This document shows positions 34,908 through 48,111 of a stretch of DNA of 64,000 nt, one piece after another (position 1 is the first letter of the stretch; every line of letters begins with the position of its first letter). This stretch comes from Pseudomonadota bacterium (GTDB lineage: Bacteria > Pseudomonadota > Alphaproteobacteria > Sphingomonadales > Sphingomonadaceae). The DNA lies in assembly GCA_023400405.1 (NCBI GenBank), contig JAEXFD010000013.1, forward strand, positions 124,001 to 188,000, in the 5' to 3' direction. Made by a program: the position numbers and the translations under genes. A model generated the notes under the pieces. That model was not told the origin of the DNA. It did no database searches and worked only from the letters and a program-made list of their open reading frames with translations.

Positions 34908-36137
34908 CTATGCCCTGGATCGCTTGGCCCCGAACTCAGGCCGCAGGATCTTTCCGCCATCTCGAAGCTCGTCGAGATAGTCCGACCAGCGCTGCATCAT
35001 CACGACCCGCTCGTCCCAATGTTCACCGCGAACATAGGCGCGCCGGACCTGGTTCGTATCGACGTGTGCGAGCTGACGCTCGATCGCGTCGGGGTTCCAT
35101 TCTCCCGTCTCGTTCAGCAACGTCGCGCCCATCGCCCTGAACCCGTGCGCGGTCATCTGGTCCGTCGTGTAGCCGAGCTTGCGCAGGCCCTGGTTCACGG
35201 CGTTCTCCGACATGGCCTTGCGCGGCTTGCCGAGGCACGGGAACAGGTATTTCCACCAGTGCGTGTGCTCGTGCAGTTCCTTGAGCATCGCGGTCACCTG
35301 CCGCGACAGCGGCACTCGGTGCGGCCGCCGCATCTTCATGCGTTCCGCCGGGATGTACCAGACGGCCTCGTCGAGATCGATGTCGGTCCATTCCGCCTGC
35401 CGCAGCTCACCTGGGCGAAGCAGCACATGCGGGGAGAGACGCATGGCCATTACCGTCACCTTGTGTCCAGTGTAGCCGTCGATCGCTCGCAGCAGCGCGC
35501 CGACTTCGGACGGTCGCGTGATGGCCGCGAAATGCTTGACCTTGGGCACGGCGATCGCGCCGCGCAGGTCGGCCGCGACATCCTTGTCGCAGCGAACCGT
35601 AGCCACTCCATAGCGGAACACGCGACTGAGGACGCTGCGCATGCGCCGCGCACTTTCGTAGGCACCGGTCGCCTCGATCTTGCGAAGGACGGCGAGGACC
35701 TCATGGGGCGTGATCTGCGCGATCGGGATGGTGCCGATCAAGGGATAGGCCTTGGCGAGAAGCCAACGGATCTTGTCGACGGTCACCGGCGCGAGACCGT
35801 CCCGCTCGCATTTGACAAGCCATTCCGCGGCAACCGCCTCGAAGGTGTTGGCAGCAGCGTACTTGGCGGCGAGCCGCGCGCGCTTTTTCTCCAGTGCCGG
35901 ATCGATCCCCTCGGCAATCTTCTTCTTGGCTTCGTCGCGTCGGACGCGTGCGTCGGCGAGGCTGATCGTTGGCCATCCTCCGAGATGAAGATTCTTCTGC
36001 TTGTCGAGAAAGCGGTATTTGAAACGCCAAAGCTTCGAGCCGTTGGGCTGGATGACGAGATAGAGGCCTTGAGAATCGGAAAGGCTCCAAGGCTTCGTTC
36101 TTGGCTTAGCGGCATTGATCTGAATGTATGTCAGCAT
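34908..36137 (-). CDS. tyrosine recombinase (P4-type integrase)
   Basis: A 409-aa integrase from the ATG at 36137 (MLTYIQINAAKPRTKPW). The N-terminal DUF4102-type arm-binding domain has GLYLVIQPNGSKLWRFKYR. The core-binding domain follows, then a catalytic domain with Arg in LLRPGELRQAEW, HGFRAMGATLLNE and nucleophilic Tyr in RRAYVRGEHW. All catalytic residues appear present. The gene starts about 178 bases from the 3' end of tRNA-Leu, the usual location for an integrase of an island inserted at a tRNA. The element would extend towards lower coordinates. Confidence 0.94.
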   Translation of the reverse strand: MLTYIQINAAKPRTKPWSLSDSQGLYLVIQPNGSKLWRFKYRFLDKQKNLHLGGWPTISLADARVRRDEAKKKIAEGIDPALEKKRARLAAKYAAANTFEAVAAEWLVKCERDGLAPVTVDKIRWLLAKAYPLIGTIPIAQITPHEVLAVLRKIEATGAYESARRMRSVLSRVFRYGVATVRCDKDVAADLRGAIAVPKVKHFAAITRPSEVGALLRAIDGYTGHKVTVMAMRLSPHVLLRPGELRQAEWTDIDLDEAVWYIPAERMKMRRPHRVPLSRQVTAMLKELHEHTHWWKYLFPCLGKPRKAMSENAVNQGLRKLGYTTDQMTAHGFRAMGATLLNETGEWNPDAIERQLAHVDTNQVRRAYVRGEHWDERVVMMQRWSDYLDELRDGGKILRPEFGAKRSRA

Positions 36138-36314
36138 GGTCGTTTTCCCAGCTAAGCCGGGTCGATCCGGGAGCACCAAAAAGAGCAACATTTTGGGGCT
36201 GCTGCTGGTGCTCTTAGCCGGATTTCGCCGGACGGTGTCTGGCGATTCTCGGTCTGAAAATGCTGTGAAACCAGCCGCTTACTGGACGCTTCTGGACGTA
36301 TCCAGAGCCAGTAT

Positions 36315-36401
36315 TGGTGCCCAGAAGAGGACTCGAACCTCCACGGCCTTGCGACCGCCAGCACCTGAAGCTGGTGCGTCTACCAATTCCGCCATCTGGG
36401 C
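36315..36401 (-). tRNA. tRNA-Leu(CAG)
   Basis: On the minus strand an 87-base gene starts GCCCAGATGGCGGAATTGG and ends GGGCACCA with encoded CCA. The anticodon stem CCAGC/GCTGG encloses the loop TTCAGGT, so the anticodon is CAG. A long variable arm (GGTCGCAAGGCC region) and the T-loop GGTTCGAGTCC fit tRNA-Leu. Its 3' end faces the integrase and probably served as the attachment site. Confidence 0.95.
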
Positions 36402-36531
36402 ACGGGGTAGGCGGGCGCCTCTACGGGAGGGGTGGGGCGCTTGTCAACTGCATAGGCGGCTTGCCGTTTCGGCGCGCGCGCGGCATGGGAGGGGGCTCGC
36501 GCGCGACCAGGAATTGCCAGGACCAAAGCCC

Positions 36532-37464
36532 ATGAAGGACAAGCTCGTAACGCTGATCGGCGGCGGCGGATTCGTCGGCCGCTATGTCGCGCAGGAACTG
36601 CTCGCCGCCGGCGCGCGGCTGCGGATCGCGCAGCGCCGCCCGCGCGATGCCTGGTTCCTGAAGCCGCTCGGCGGCCTGGGCCAGACCCAGTTCTGCACCG
36701 CCGACGTCACGCGGCCCGAAAGCCTCGCCGCCGCGGTGACCGGGGCCGATGCCGTGGTCAATCTGCCGGGCGCGCTCAAGGGCGACCTGTTCGCGATCAA
36801 TGCCGAGGGCGCGCGTAACGTCGCCGCGGCAGCGAAGGCCGCGGGCGTGCAGGCGCTGGTCCATTTCTCCGCGCTCGGTGCCAGCGCCGACTCGCCCTCC
36901 GCCTATGGCCGCAGCAAGGCCGCGGGCGAGGCGGCGGCGCGCGAAGCGTTCCCGAACGCGACGATCCTGCGGCCTTCCTTCGTCTTTGGTGCCGAGGACG
37001 CCTTCACCAATCGCTTCGCCGCGATGGTTGCGGCGCCGGTCGTGCCCGTGCTGCGCGCCGAGGTGAAGATGCAGCCGGTCTATGTCGTCGATATCGCCCA
37101 GGCCGTCGTCGCCGCGCTGCGCGATCCCGGGACGCATGGCGGCCAGGCCTATGCGCTGGGCGGCCCGGACGTGCTGAGTATGGCCGGACTGTTCCGCTGG
37201 CTCGCCGATGCGACCGGGCACAAGCCGGCCTTTGTCGAACTGCCCGATGCGCTGGGGTCGATGATCGCGGCGTTCGGGGCCTTCCCGGGCGCGCCGATCA
37301 CGCGCGACCAGTGGCTGATGCTTCAGCAGGACAATGTCGTCGGCGCTGCACCCGGTCTACCCGCGCTGGGGATCGAGCCGACGCCGCTGGCCGGCGTCGC
37401 GCCGGCTTGGCTGGTGCGCTATCGCAGGCACGGCCGCTTCACCAAGCTGCGCGAGACTGCTTGA
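36532..37464 (+). CDS. complex I NDUFA9-like NAD(P)-binding protein
   Basis: A 310-aa atypical short-chain dehydrogenase. The N-terminal Rossmann motif GGGGFVGRYVAQEL is at about 9-22. ALVHFSALGASADSPSAYGRSK gives a Tyr-x-x-x-Lys pair, and PSFVFGAEDAFTNRFA and MQPVYVVDIAQAVV are typical of the NDUFA9 family. In alphaproteobacteria such proteins associate with or resemble the accessory subunit of respiratory complex I. ATG 36532 is the first Met consistent with the fold. It opens the conserved block right of the tRNA, 49 bases before uppP. Confidence 0.85.
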   Translation: MKDKLVTLIGGGGFVGRYVAQELLAAGARLRIAQRRPRDAWFLKPLGGLGQTQFCTADVTRPESLAAAVTGADAVVNLPGALKGDLFAINAEGARNVAAAAKAAGVQALVHFSALGASADSPSAYGRSKAAGEAAAREAFPNATILRPSFVFGAEDAFTNRFAAMVAAPVVPVLRAEVKMQPVYVVDIAQAVVAALRDPGTHGGQAYALGGPDVLSMAGLFRWLADATGHKPAFVELPDALGSMIAAFGAFPGAPITRDQWLMLQQDNVVGAAPGLPALGIEPTPLAGVAPAWLVRYRRHGRFTKLRETA

Positions 37465-37513
37465 ACGACCATCTCGCGCCCGCGTGGCGCCTCGCTGGGG
37501 AATGTGACGCCGC

Positions 37514-38320
37514 ATGAACGAAATGCTGGTTGCGATCCTGCTCGGCATCGTCGAGGGGATCACCGAGTTCCTGCCGGTCTCTTCGACCGGCCATCTGATC
37601 CTGGCGAGCGAGTTGCTCGGCTATGATGCGGCCACCTGGGCGATGTTCAACGTCGTCATCCAGCTTGGCGCGATCCTGGCGGTGGTGGTGCTCTATTGGC
37701 GTACCTTCTGGGCAGTCGCGGCGGGGCTGATCGCGGGCAATCCGGTGTCGTGGCGGTTCGCGCGCAACCTGCTCATCGCCTTCATCCCGGCCGCGGTGAT
37801 CGGCCTCGCGCTCCACAAGAAGATCGAGGCGCTGCTCGGCGAGCCGATGGTGGTCGCCTGGGCGCTCGTCATCGGCGGCATCGCGATCCTCGCCGTGGAG
37901 CGGCTCGCCAAAACGGCGACCGTGCATGGCATCGCCGAGATTCCGCTGGTCCGCGCGATCGGCATCGGGTTTGTCCAGTGCCTGGCGATGATCCCGGGGG
38001 TGAGCCGCTCGGGTGCGACGATCATGGGGGCGCTGTCGCTCGGGGTCGAGCGGCGGACCGCGGCGGAGTTCAGCTTCTTCCTCGCCATCCCGACGATGCT
38101 CGGCGCCACCGTGCTCGAGCTTGCCAAGAATCATGAGGCGATCACCTCGGGAAAGGTCGGCTGGACGCAGATCGGTGTGGGCTTCGCCACCGCCTTTTTG
38201 GTTGCGATCGTGGTGATCAAATGGTTCGTCGGGATCGTGTCGCGGCGTGGCTTCGCGCCATTCGCCTGGTATCGAATCGTAGCGGGCATCGGCGCTCTGC
38301 TCTGGCTATCGTTGAGATAG
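37514..38320 (+). CDS. uppP: undecaprenyl-diphosphatase
   Basis: A 268-aa integral membrane enzyme (BacA family) that dephosphorylates undecaprenyl diphosphate to recycle the lipid carrier for peptidoglycan synthesis. It carries the two hallmark motifs: EGITEFLPVSSTGHLIL at about 14-30 and PGVSRSGATIMGAL in the second half. Several hydrophobic helices and full family length make it complete. An inverted repeat CGCAAT/ATTGCG lies 24 bases after the stop. Confidence 0.95.
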   Translation: MNEMLVAILLGIVEGITEFLPVSSTGHLILASELLGYDAATWAMFNVVIQLGAILAVVVLYWRTFWAVAAGLIAGNPVSWRFARNLLIAFIPAAVIGLALHKKIEALLGEPMVVAWALVIGGIAILAVERLAKTATVHGIAEIPLVRAIGIGFVQCLAMIPGVSRSGATIMGALSLGVERRTAAEFSFFLAIPTMLGATVLELAKNHEAITSGKVGWTQIGVGFATAFLVAIVVIKWFVGIVSRRGFAPFAWYRIVAGIGALLWLSLR

Positions 38321-38343
38321 GCCCGTATCGGCCGTAAAATATG

Positions 38344-38358
38344 CGCAATATTATTGCG
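38344..38358. promoter_or_regulatory. AT-centred inverted repeat between uppP and gltD
   Basis: CGCAAT-ATT-ATTGCG, a perfect 6-bp inverted repeat in an unusually AT-rich 60-base gap, followed by AATTTT. It could be a weak terminator for uppP or an operator for gltD, about 85 bases before the gltD start. Sequence alone does not decide. Confidence 0.4.
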
Positions 38359-38442
38359 AATTTTCAGATTAGCGGCTCTAGACGATAATTAAGGCAGCAT
38401 CACTGTCTTTTTATTCTCGGCCATGATCGATAGCGGTCGGGC

Positions 38443-39879
38443 ATGGCCGAGAAGATGCTCCAATTCGTGCGCACGACGCAGGCATATCCTTCCAAGCGCG
38501 CAGCCGAACTGCGCGCGGAGGACTTTCGCGAGATCGCTGAGCGCTACGGCGTCCCTGCCGCGGAGGAACAGGCCGGGCGCTGTTCGCAATGCGGCGTGCC
38601 CTATTGCACGGTGCACTGCCCCCTGCACAATCACATCCCGGATTGGCTGCGCCTGACCGCCGAGGGTCGGCTGCGCGAGGCCTATGAGCTCTCCAACGCC
38701 ACCTCGACGATGCCGGAGATTTGCGGCCGCATCTGCCCGCAGGACCGTTTGTGCGAAGGCAATTGCGTCATCGAATTTTCCGGCCATGGCGCGGTCACGA
38801 TCGGATCGGTCGAGAAGTTCATCACCGACAAGGCCTGGGACGAGGGCTGGATCGAGCCGGTGCAGGTCGGCCCGGAGCGCGGCCAGTCGGTCGGCATCAT
38901 CGGCGCCGGACCGGCCGGCCTTTCCGCCGCGGAGTATCTGCGCGGCCATGGCTATGAGGTCCATGTCTATGACCGGCACGACCGCGCCGGCGGGCTGCTG
39001 ACCTACGGCATTCCGGGCTTCAAGCTCGAAAAGCATGTCGTGATGCGCCGCGTCGATCGGCTCGCCGCGGCGGGCATCGTCTTCCACCAGGGCTTCGAAG
39101 TCGGCCGCGACGCGACGCTCGACGAATTGCGCCGCCGCCATGACGCGATGCTGATCGCCACCGGCGTCTACAAGGCGCGGGCGATCAAGGCACCCGGGGT
39201 CGGCGCGGCGGGCGTGGTCGAGGCGCTCGACTATCTCACCGCCTCGAACCGCAAGGGCTTCGGCGACGAGGTGCCGGCGTTCGACGACGGCAGCCTCGAT
39301 GCGATGGGAAAGCATGTCGTGGTGATCGGCGGCGGCGACACGGCGATGGACTGCGTGCGCACCGCAATCCGGCAGGGCGCCGCTTCGGTGAAGTGCCTCT
39401 ATCGCCGCGACCGCGCCAACATGCCCGGCTCGCAGCGCGAAGTCGCCAATGCCGAGGAGGAAGGCGTCGAGTTCGTCTGGCTCTCCGCGCCCGAGGCATT
39501 CGACGGCGGCGACCGCGTGACCGGCGTGCGTGCGACACGGATGCGGCTCGGTGCGCCCGACGCGAGCGGCAGGCGCTCGCCCGAGCTCGATCCGAGCGGC
39601 GCCTTCCACGTCCAGGCGGACCTGGTGATCAAGGCGCTCGGCTTCGAGGCGGAGGACCTGCCGAAGCTCTTCGGCACCGAGGCGCTCGGCGTCACGCGCT
39701 GGGGCACGCTGCGCACCGACGGCAAGACGATGATGACCAGCCTCGACGGTGTTTTCGCGGCCGGCGATATTGTCCGCGGCGCGAGTCTGGTGGTCTGGGC
39801 GATTCGCGACGGCCGCGACGTTGCGGCGCACATGCATGCCTGGATGCGCGCCCGGGCCCGCGCGGCCCAGGCTGCTTGA
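38443..39879 (+). CDS. gltD: glutamate synthase small subunit
   Basis: A 478-aa NADPH-dependent subunit feeding electrons to GltB in ammonium assimilation. N-terminal cysteine clusters for iron-sulfur centres are visible: CSQCGVPYCTVHCPLHNHIP and ICGRICPQDRLCEGNC. An FAD-binding GAGPAGLSAAEYL and an NADPH-binding VIGGGDTAMDCVRTA follow. It ends with FAAGDIVRGASLVVWAI, the usual FAD-contact motif. Length and order match bacterial GltD. It precedes two DUF2059-like genes and then gltB, a non-adjacent arrangement. Confidence 0.96.
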   Translation: MAEKMLQFVRTTQAYPSKRAAELRAEDFREIAERYGVPAAEEQAGRCSQCGVPYCTVHCPLHNHIPDWLRLTAEGRLREAYELSNATSTMPEICGRICPQDRLCEGNCVIEFSGHGAVTIGSVEKFITDKAWDEGWIEPVQVGPERGQSVGIIGAGPAGLSAAEYLRGHGYEVHVYDRHDRAGGLLTYGIPGFKLEKHVVMRRVDRLAAAGIVFHQGFEVGRDATLDELRRRHDAMLIATGVYKARAIKAPGVGAAGVVEALDYLTASNRKGFGDEVPAFDDGSLDAMGKHVVVIGGGDTAMDCVRTAIRQGAASVKCLYRRDRANMPGSQREVANAEEEGVEFVWLSAPEAFDGGDRVTGVRATRMRLGAPDASGRRSPELDPSGAFHVQADLVIKALGFEAEDLPKLFGTEALGVTRWGTLRTDGKTMMTSLDGVFAAGDIVRGASLVVWAIRDGRDVAAHMHAWMRARARAAQAA

Positions 39880-39892
39880 GGAGGTCATTCCG

Positions 39893-40582
39893 ATGAAGCC
39901 GTTCCTTGCCGCACTAGCCCTGGGCACCGCCATTGTCGGGTCGGCGCCTGCATCTGCGAACGCGGCGGCCGTCGCCCCCGCCGACGCCAATCTCGACAGA
40001 CTCGTCGCGCTGATCGCGCCCGAAGAGGCGATCCGCCGTCTCGCCGGAAAGGCTTTCGATGCCGGCATGGATCAGCAGATTGCTGCCGACCCGAAGATGA
40101 AGGCGGCCTTCGACGCCAATCCCGACCTGCGCGCGCAGGTCGGCGGGCAGTTGCGCAGCCAGTTCACGGGAATCCTGGTGGCAGCGCTCCCCTCGCTGCG
40201 CGCCGAGCTGAACGGGATCCTCCAGGCGCAGCTCACGGCGTCGGAGATCGCGGACACGCTGACATTCTTCTCAAGCGCGACCGGGAAGAAGCTGCGCGCG
40301 CAGGTTTATGAATCGATGGGCAGCGCGCCGGGCCAATCGGCCGAGCAAGTCCAGCAGGCGGCGATGGCCGCGGTGATGGCGAAGATGACGCCGGACGACT
40401 ATCCGGCGTTGCTGGCGTTCGCCGGCAGCCCCGCCTCGCAGAAGATGCGCATCGTGAACCCGCAGATTCAGGCGGCGAGCACGGCGTGGGCGCAAAAGCT
40501 GGTCGAGGCCAATCGCCCCAAGATGGAGGGGCTCGCGATCAGGCTGACCGCGGACTATCTCGCGAAGAAGGGCGGCAAGTGA
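39893..40582 (+). CDS. exported DUF2059-like protein 1
   Basis: A 229-aa exported helical protein. The start ATG has GAGGAGG eight bases upstream, and the signal peptide is MKPFLAALALGTAIVGSAPA. The segment LTASEIADTLTFFSSATGKK corresponds to the conserved DUF2059 pattern in which helices precede F(F)xSxxGKK. The function of the family is unknown; members are periplasmic. It lies 13 bases after gltD and overlaps the next, related gene by GTGA, so co-expression with glutamate synthase is likely. Confidence 0.7.
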   Translation: MKPFLAALALGTAIVGSAPASANAAAVAPADANLDRLVALIAPEEAIRRLAGKAFDAGMDQQIAADPKMKAAFDANPDLRAQVGGQLRSQFTGILVAALPSLRAELNGILQAQLTASEIADTLTFFSSATGKKLRAQVYESMGSAPGQSAEQVQQAAMAAVMAKMTPDDYPALLAFAGSPASQKMRIVNPQIQAASTAWAQKLVEANRPKMEGLAIRLTADYLAKKGGK

Positions 40583-41174
40583 CGCGCAACCTCCTTTTCG
40601 CGTCGGCGGCGTCGCTGCTCTGCCTGACGGGGATCGCCGCGGCGCAGACCGCATCGCCTTCTGCGCCGGCAGCGACCTCGGCGCCGGTCGATCCGGCGCG
40701 GCTGGCTGCGGCCCAGCAGTTGATCGCAGTGATGATGCCGCCGGAGCAGCGCGAGCAGCTGGTCGAGAACATGATCCGGCCGATGATGGCGAATGCGCGC
40801 AATTCCTTGCAGAGAACCCCCGGCTTCGCTGGCATGATCGGCGGCGATTCGAAGCGAGCTGCTGCGTTCGAGAATTTCATGAAGGCGCAGGAGGAGCGCA
40901 CCGTCGAGACGATCCGCGTCGGAATGCCCGGGATGATCGAAGCGATGGCGCGCGCCTATGCACGCAACTTCGATGCGCGGCAGCTTGCCGAAATCCGCGC
41001 CTTTTTCGAAACGCCCACCGGCCGCATTTACATGAGCCGGGTCACGACGATCATGAGCGATCCCGACATCCAGGCCTGGCAGCGCGATCTGATGGCACGC
41101 TCGATGATGCATGTTCAGGAAGACATCGCCAAGTTCGTGGCCGATCTCTCCGCTTCCCAATCCTCCGAACAGAA

Positions 41175-41178
<4 letters not shown>
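40579..41178 (+). CDS. exported DUF2059-like protein 2
   Basis: A 199-aa exported protein starting with GTG inside the previous stop. The signal peptide is TRNLLFASAASLLCLTGIAAA. The DUF2059 hallmark is clear: YARNFDARQLAEIRAFFETP followed by TGRIYMSR. It is related to the preceding gene in architecture and probably arose from it. It overlaps the gltB start by GTGA, which places both small genes inside the glutamate synthase operon. Role unknown. Confidence 0.75.
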
Positions 41179-45686
<4,508 letters not shown>

Positions 45687-45692
45687 CTAACC

Positions 45693-45821
45693 CCCCTCTC
45701 CCTTTGGGAGAGGGGAGGGGCCCGCCGCCAAAGGCGGTGGGAAGGGTGAGGGTGATGAGCCAAGCCACCCTCACCCTTCCGCCGACTGCGTCGGCTCCCT
45801 CCCTCTCCCAATGGGAGAGGG
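45693..45821. repeat. Composite palindromic element
   Basis: Four nested hairpins: CCCCTCTCCC/GGGAGAGGGG at 45693-45715, CCGCC/GGCGG at 45725-45737, a 15-bp stem GGAAGGGTGAGGGTG/CACCCTCACCCTTCC at 45740-45780, and CCCTCTCCC/GGGAGAGGG at 45801-45821. The outer hairpins repeat the same sequence, so the whole unit is roughly symmetric. This is a REP/MITE-like intergenic repeat typical of sphingomonads, probably also acting as a terminator after gltB. Confidence 0.85.
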
Positions 45822-45913
45822 CTCTCGCGCCCAACGGCTCGCCGCAACCCCCTCCAAATCGCTAACCCCTTATGTTATAAGCCCACATCCTGATCCGACT
45901 CGGGGTTGTATCC

Positions 45914-46330
45914 ATGCGTCTTCTCTTCTCCGCCGCCGCGTTTTGCGTCGCCGCCGCCACGCCCGCCTTCGCGCAATCGGACGAGCAGGCCCAGGCCGCC
46001 GCCAAGGCGCTCCAGAACCCGCTGGTCCAGGAACTGGTCGCCGGCATGGTCGACAATCTCGCTGGCGCAGTGCTCGACACCCAGGTCGGCCCGCTCGCCC
46101 GCTATGCCCCGCGCGATGCCGATATCCGTCCGAACGACACGCTGCGCGACGTCCAGCGCCGCCGCGATCCGGGCTTCGAACAGCGGCTGCACGCCAATGC
46201 CCGTCAGGCTGTCGCCACCGCGGGCGTCGTCGCTGAGGATGCGATCGCGATGCAGCAGTCACTGCAGCAGACGTCGGACCGTCTCCGCGCGGCCCTTGCC
46301 CCGCTGCGCGCCGCGCTCGCCCCTAAATAA
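45914..46330 (+). CDS. small exported protein of unknown function
   Basis: A 138-aa protein with signal peptide MRLLFSAAAFCVAAATPAFA. The mature part is alanine-rich and probably helical, with a KALQNPLVQELVAGMVDNLA segment, a short proline/charged middle (RYAPRDADIRPNDTLRDVQ) and a C-terminal coiled-coil-like tail (QQSLQQTSDRLRAALAPLRA). No enzyme motif. Its gene is isolated between the palindromic repeat and a convergent small gene whose stop is directly adjacent. Confidence 0.75.
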   Translation: MRLLFSAAAFCVAAATPAFAQSDEQAQAAAKALQNPLVQELVAGMVDNLAGAVLDTQVGPLARYAPRDADIRPNDTLRDVQRRRDPGFEQRLHANARQAVATAGVVAEDAIAMQQSLQQTSDRLRAALAPLRAALAPK

Positions 46331-46666
46331 TCAGCCGATGATCGTCGCGCTCATGCGCGGCGGCGGCGGCAACATCAGGATTCCGAAGAAAAGCGTTTTG
46401 GCGATGCGCTCGCCGAGACTTTCCCGCAGCATTGCTTCGTCACGCTCCGCCGCCTCGTGCAGCAGTGCCCGTGCTTCGGCGGCGTCCTCGCGCACTACTC
46501 GGATCGGAATGCCGCCCAACGCGAGGGTGATCGGGCAATCGATCGGCACATGACCCAGATTCGCCGCATAGGCGAGCATGCCGTGCCATTCGAATAGCGA
46601 GAGTATCACCAGCGCCTGGGGCTGGCTATACGCGATCGCTACCGTTTCGAAGGCGTCTTCCCCCAT
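46331..46666 (-). CDS. DUF2007-like small protein
   Basis: A 111-aa protein. The N-terminal half (AIAYSQPQALVILSLFEWHG then GIPIRVVREDAAEARALL) fits the DUF2007 putative signal-transducing fold: two beta-alpha units in which a ligand-like loop precedes an alpha helix. The C-terminus is more hydrophobic (IAKTLFFGILMLPPPP), perhaps membrane-associated. It converges with the preceding gene without a gap. No functional inference beyond the family. Confidence 0.6.
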   Translation of the reverse strand: MGEDAFETVAIAYSQPQALVILSLFEWHGMLAYAANLGHVPIDCPITLALGGIPIRVVREDAAEARALLHEAAERDEAMLRESLGERIAKTLFFGILMLPPPPRMSATIIG

Positions 46667-46742
46667 GCGATGAAGCTCTCAAATGCATGGGGAGACCGCA
46701 AGCGCTTTACGCGGTCGGATGCGCGCGCCTAAAGCTCGGCGC

Positions 46743-47414
46743 ATGTGGCAGCTCTATCAGTTCCCGTTGTGCCCCTTCTCGCGCAAGGTGCGGCTCCTGC
46801 TCGGCGAAAAGGGCGTCGGCTATGAGCCGGTGCGCGAATCGCCTTGGCTGCGGCGCGACGAGTTCGTCGATCTCAATCCCACCGGCCAGGTGCCGGTGAT
46901 GGTCGATACCGAGCGCGGCGTGACGCTGATCGATTCCTCGGTGATCTGCGAATTCTTCGAAGAGACGGTGAACAAGAGCCCGATGCTCAACGGCACCGCC
47001 ACCGATCGGGCCGAGATTCGCCGCCTCACCATCTGGTTCGACACCAGCTTCTATGCCGATATCACTGCGCCGCTGCTCCAGGAGCGGATGCTCAAGCGCA
47101 TCGTCTACCGGCAATCGCCCGACGGTCAGGTGCTGCGCGCCGCGATGAAGGCGGCGGTGAGCCATCTCGACTATATCGACTATCTGCTCGATCACCGCAC
47201 CTGGCTGGGCGGCGCAACCATGAGCCTCGCCGATCTCGCCGCTGCGGCGCAGATCTCGATCGCCGACTATCTGGGCGGGATCGACTGGAAGAGCCATGAC
47301 GAGGCCAAGGGCTGGTATGTGCGGATGAAGAGCCGCCCGAGCTTCCGCCCGCTGCTTAGCGAGCGGATGGAAGGCATTCCGCCGCCTGCGGATTACGAGA
47401 AGCTCGACCTCTGA
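46743..47414 (+). CDS. glutathione S-transferase family protein
   Basis: A 223-aa cytosolic protein. The thioredoxin-like N-terminal domain begins LYQFPLCPFSRKVRLLLGEK with a CPFS active-site motif (Cys10, Ser13), then the cis-proline LNPTGQVPVMV and the glutathione-binding LIDSSVICEF. The helical C-terminal domain includes WLGGATMSLADLAAAAQISI with the N-capping motif Ser-x-x-Asp. ATG 46743 is the start that gives the conserved beginning. Confidence 0.9.
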   Translation: MWQLYQFPLCPFSRKVRLLLGEKGVGYEPVRESPWLRRDEFVDLNPTGQVPVMVDTERGVTLIDSSVICEFFEETVNKSPMLNGTATDRAEIRRLTIWFDTSFYADITAPLLQERMLKRIVYRQSPDGQVLRAAMKAAVSHLDYIDYLLDHRTWLGGATMSLADLAAAAQISIADYLGGIDWKSHDEAKGWYVRMKSRPSFRPLLSERMEGIPPPADYEKLDL

Positions 47415-47478
47415 GTTGACCCCGTCCGCGCGGGACCTTCCAGCCGTCTCGTCGGTTCACCGGATGAGGAGGCCCAAG

Positions 47479-48093
47479 ATGCTCGAACACGTTCCCCATT
47501 GGCTCGGTCGCGCGCTGAGCCCGTTTCGCGCCGGCGCCGACAAGCTGGCGATCGTCCATCCCGAACTCGGCAGCTTCGACGTCCTCCAGCTCGCCAGCCC
47601 GGCTTTCGCCGATGGCGCGCGGCTGCCCGAGCGGTTCACTGCGGACGGCGAGGGCGTCTCGCCGCCGTTGTTCTGGACCGGTGTGCCCGAAGGCACGCAG
47701 CAACTCGTGCTGATCGTCGAAGACCCCGACGCGCCGACGCCGCAGCCGCTCGTCCACGCGCTGGTCTGGGGCCTGCCGGTCGAGGGTGATCTCAAGGAAG
47801 GTGCGATCCGCGCGGACGGCGACGGCGATGCCGCGGGCGCCGACGTCGGCCGCAACAGCAGCTTCGCCGAAGGCTGGCTGCCCCCCGATCCGCCGACCGG
47901 GCACGGCGAGCACAATTATGTCTTCCAGCTCTTCGCGCTCGGCCCGGGCGAGGATCCCGCCGACAATCCCGGCCGCGGCGCCGCGCTTCACGCGATGAAG
48001 GGCCGGGTGCTCGCCGCGGGCCTGCTCACCGGCACTTATTCGCGCGGCGAGGAAGCGCCGGTCGGGCCGATCGGGAGCGCCGCGACCGCCTGA
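47479..48093 (+). CDS. PEBP family protein (YbhB/YbcL type)
   Basis: A 204-aa phosphatidylethanolamine-binding-protein homologue. The core signatures are RFTADGEGVSPPLFWTGVP, LVLIVEDPDAP with the ligand-pocket Asp-Pro-Asp, HALVWGLP and GHGEHNYVFQLFAL. GAGGAGG seven bases upstream of ATG 47479 sets the start; no signal peptide is present. Bacterial members bind small anionic ligands, and their role is unclear. Confidence 0.88.
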   Translation: MLEHVPHWLGRALSPFRAGADKLAIVHPELGSFDVLQLASPAFADGARLPERFTADGEGVSPPLFWTGVPEGTQQLVLIVEDPDAPTPQPLVHALVWGLPVEGDLKEGAIRADGDGDAAGADVGRNSSFAEGWLPPDPPTGHGEHNYVFQLFALGPGEDPADNPGRGAALHAMKGRVLAAGLLTGTYSRGEEAPVGPIGSAATA

Positions 48094-48111
48094 TCGGCTC
48101 GCGCCTCCCAC

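Noticed and set aside
36137..36191. Upstream ATG of the integrase
   Set aside because: Residues before MLTYIQINAAKPR do not fit the integrase family start, which normally begins a few residues before the arm-binding domain.
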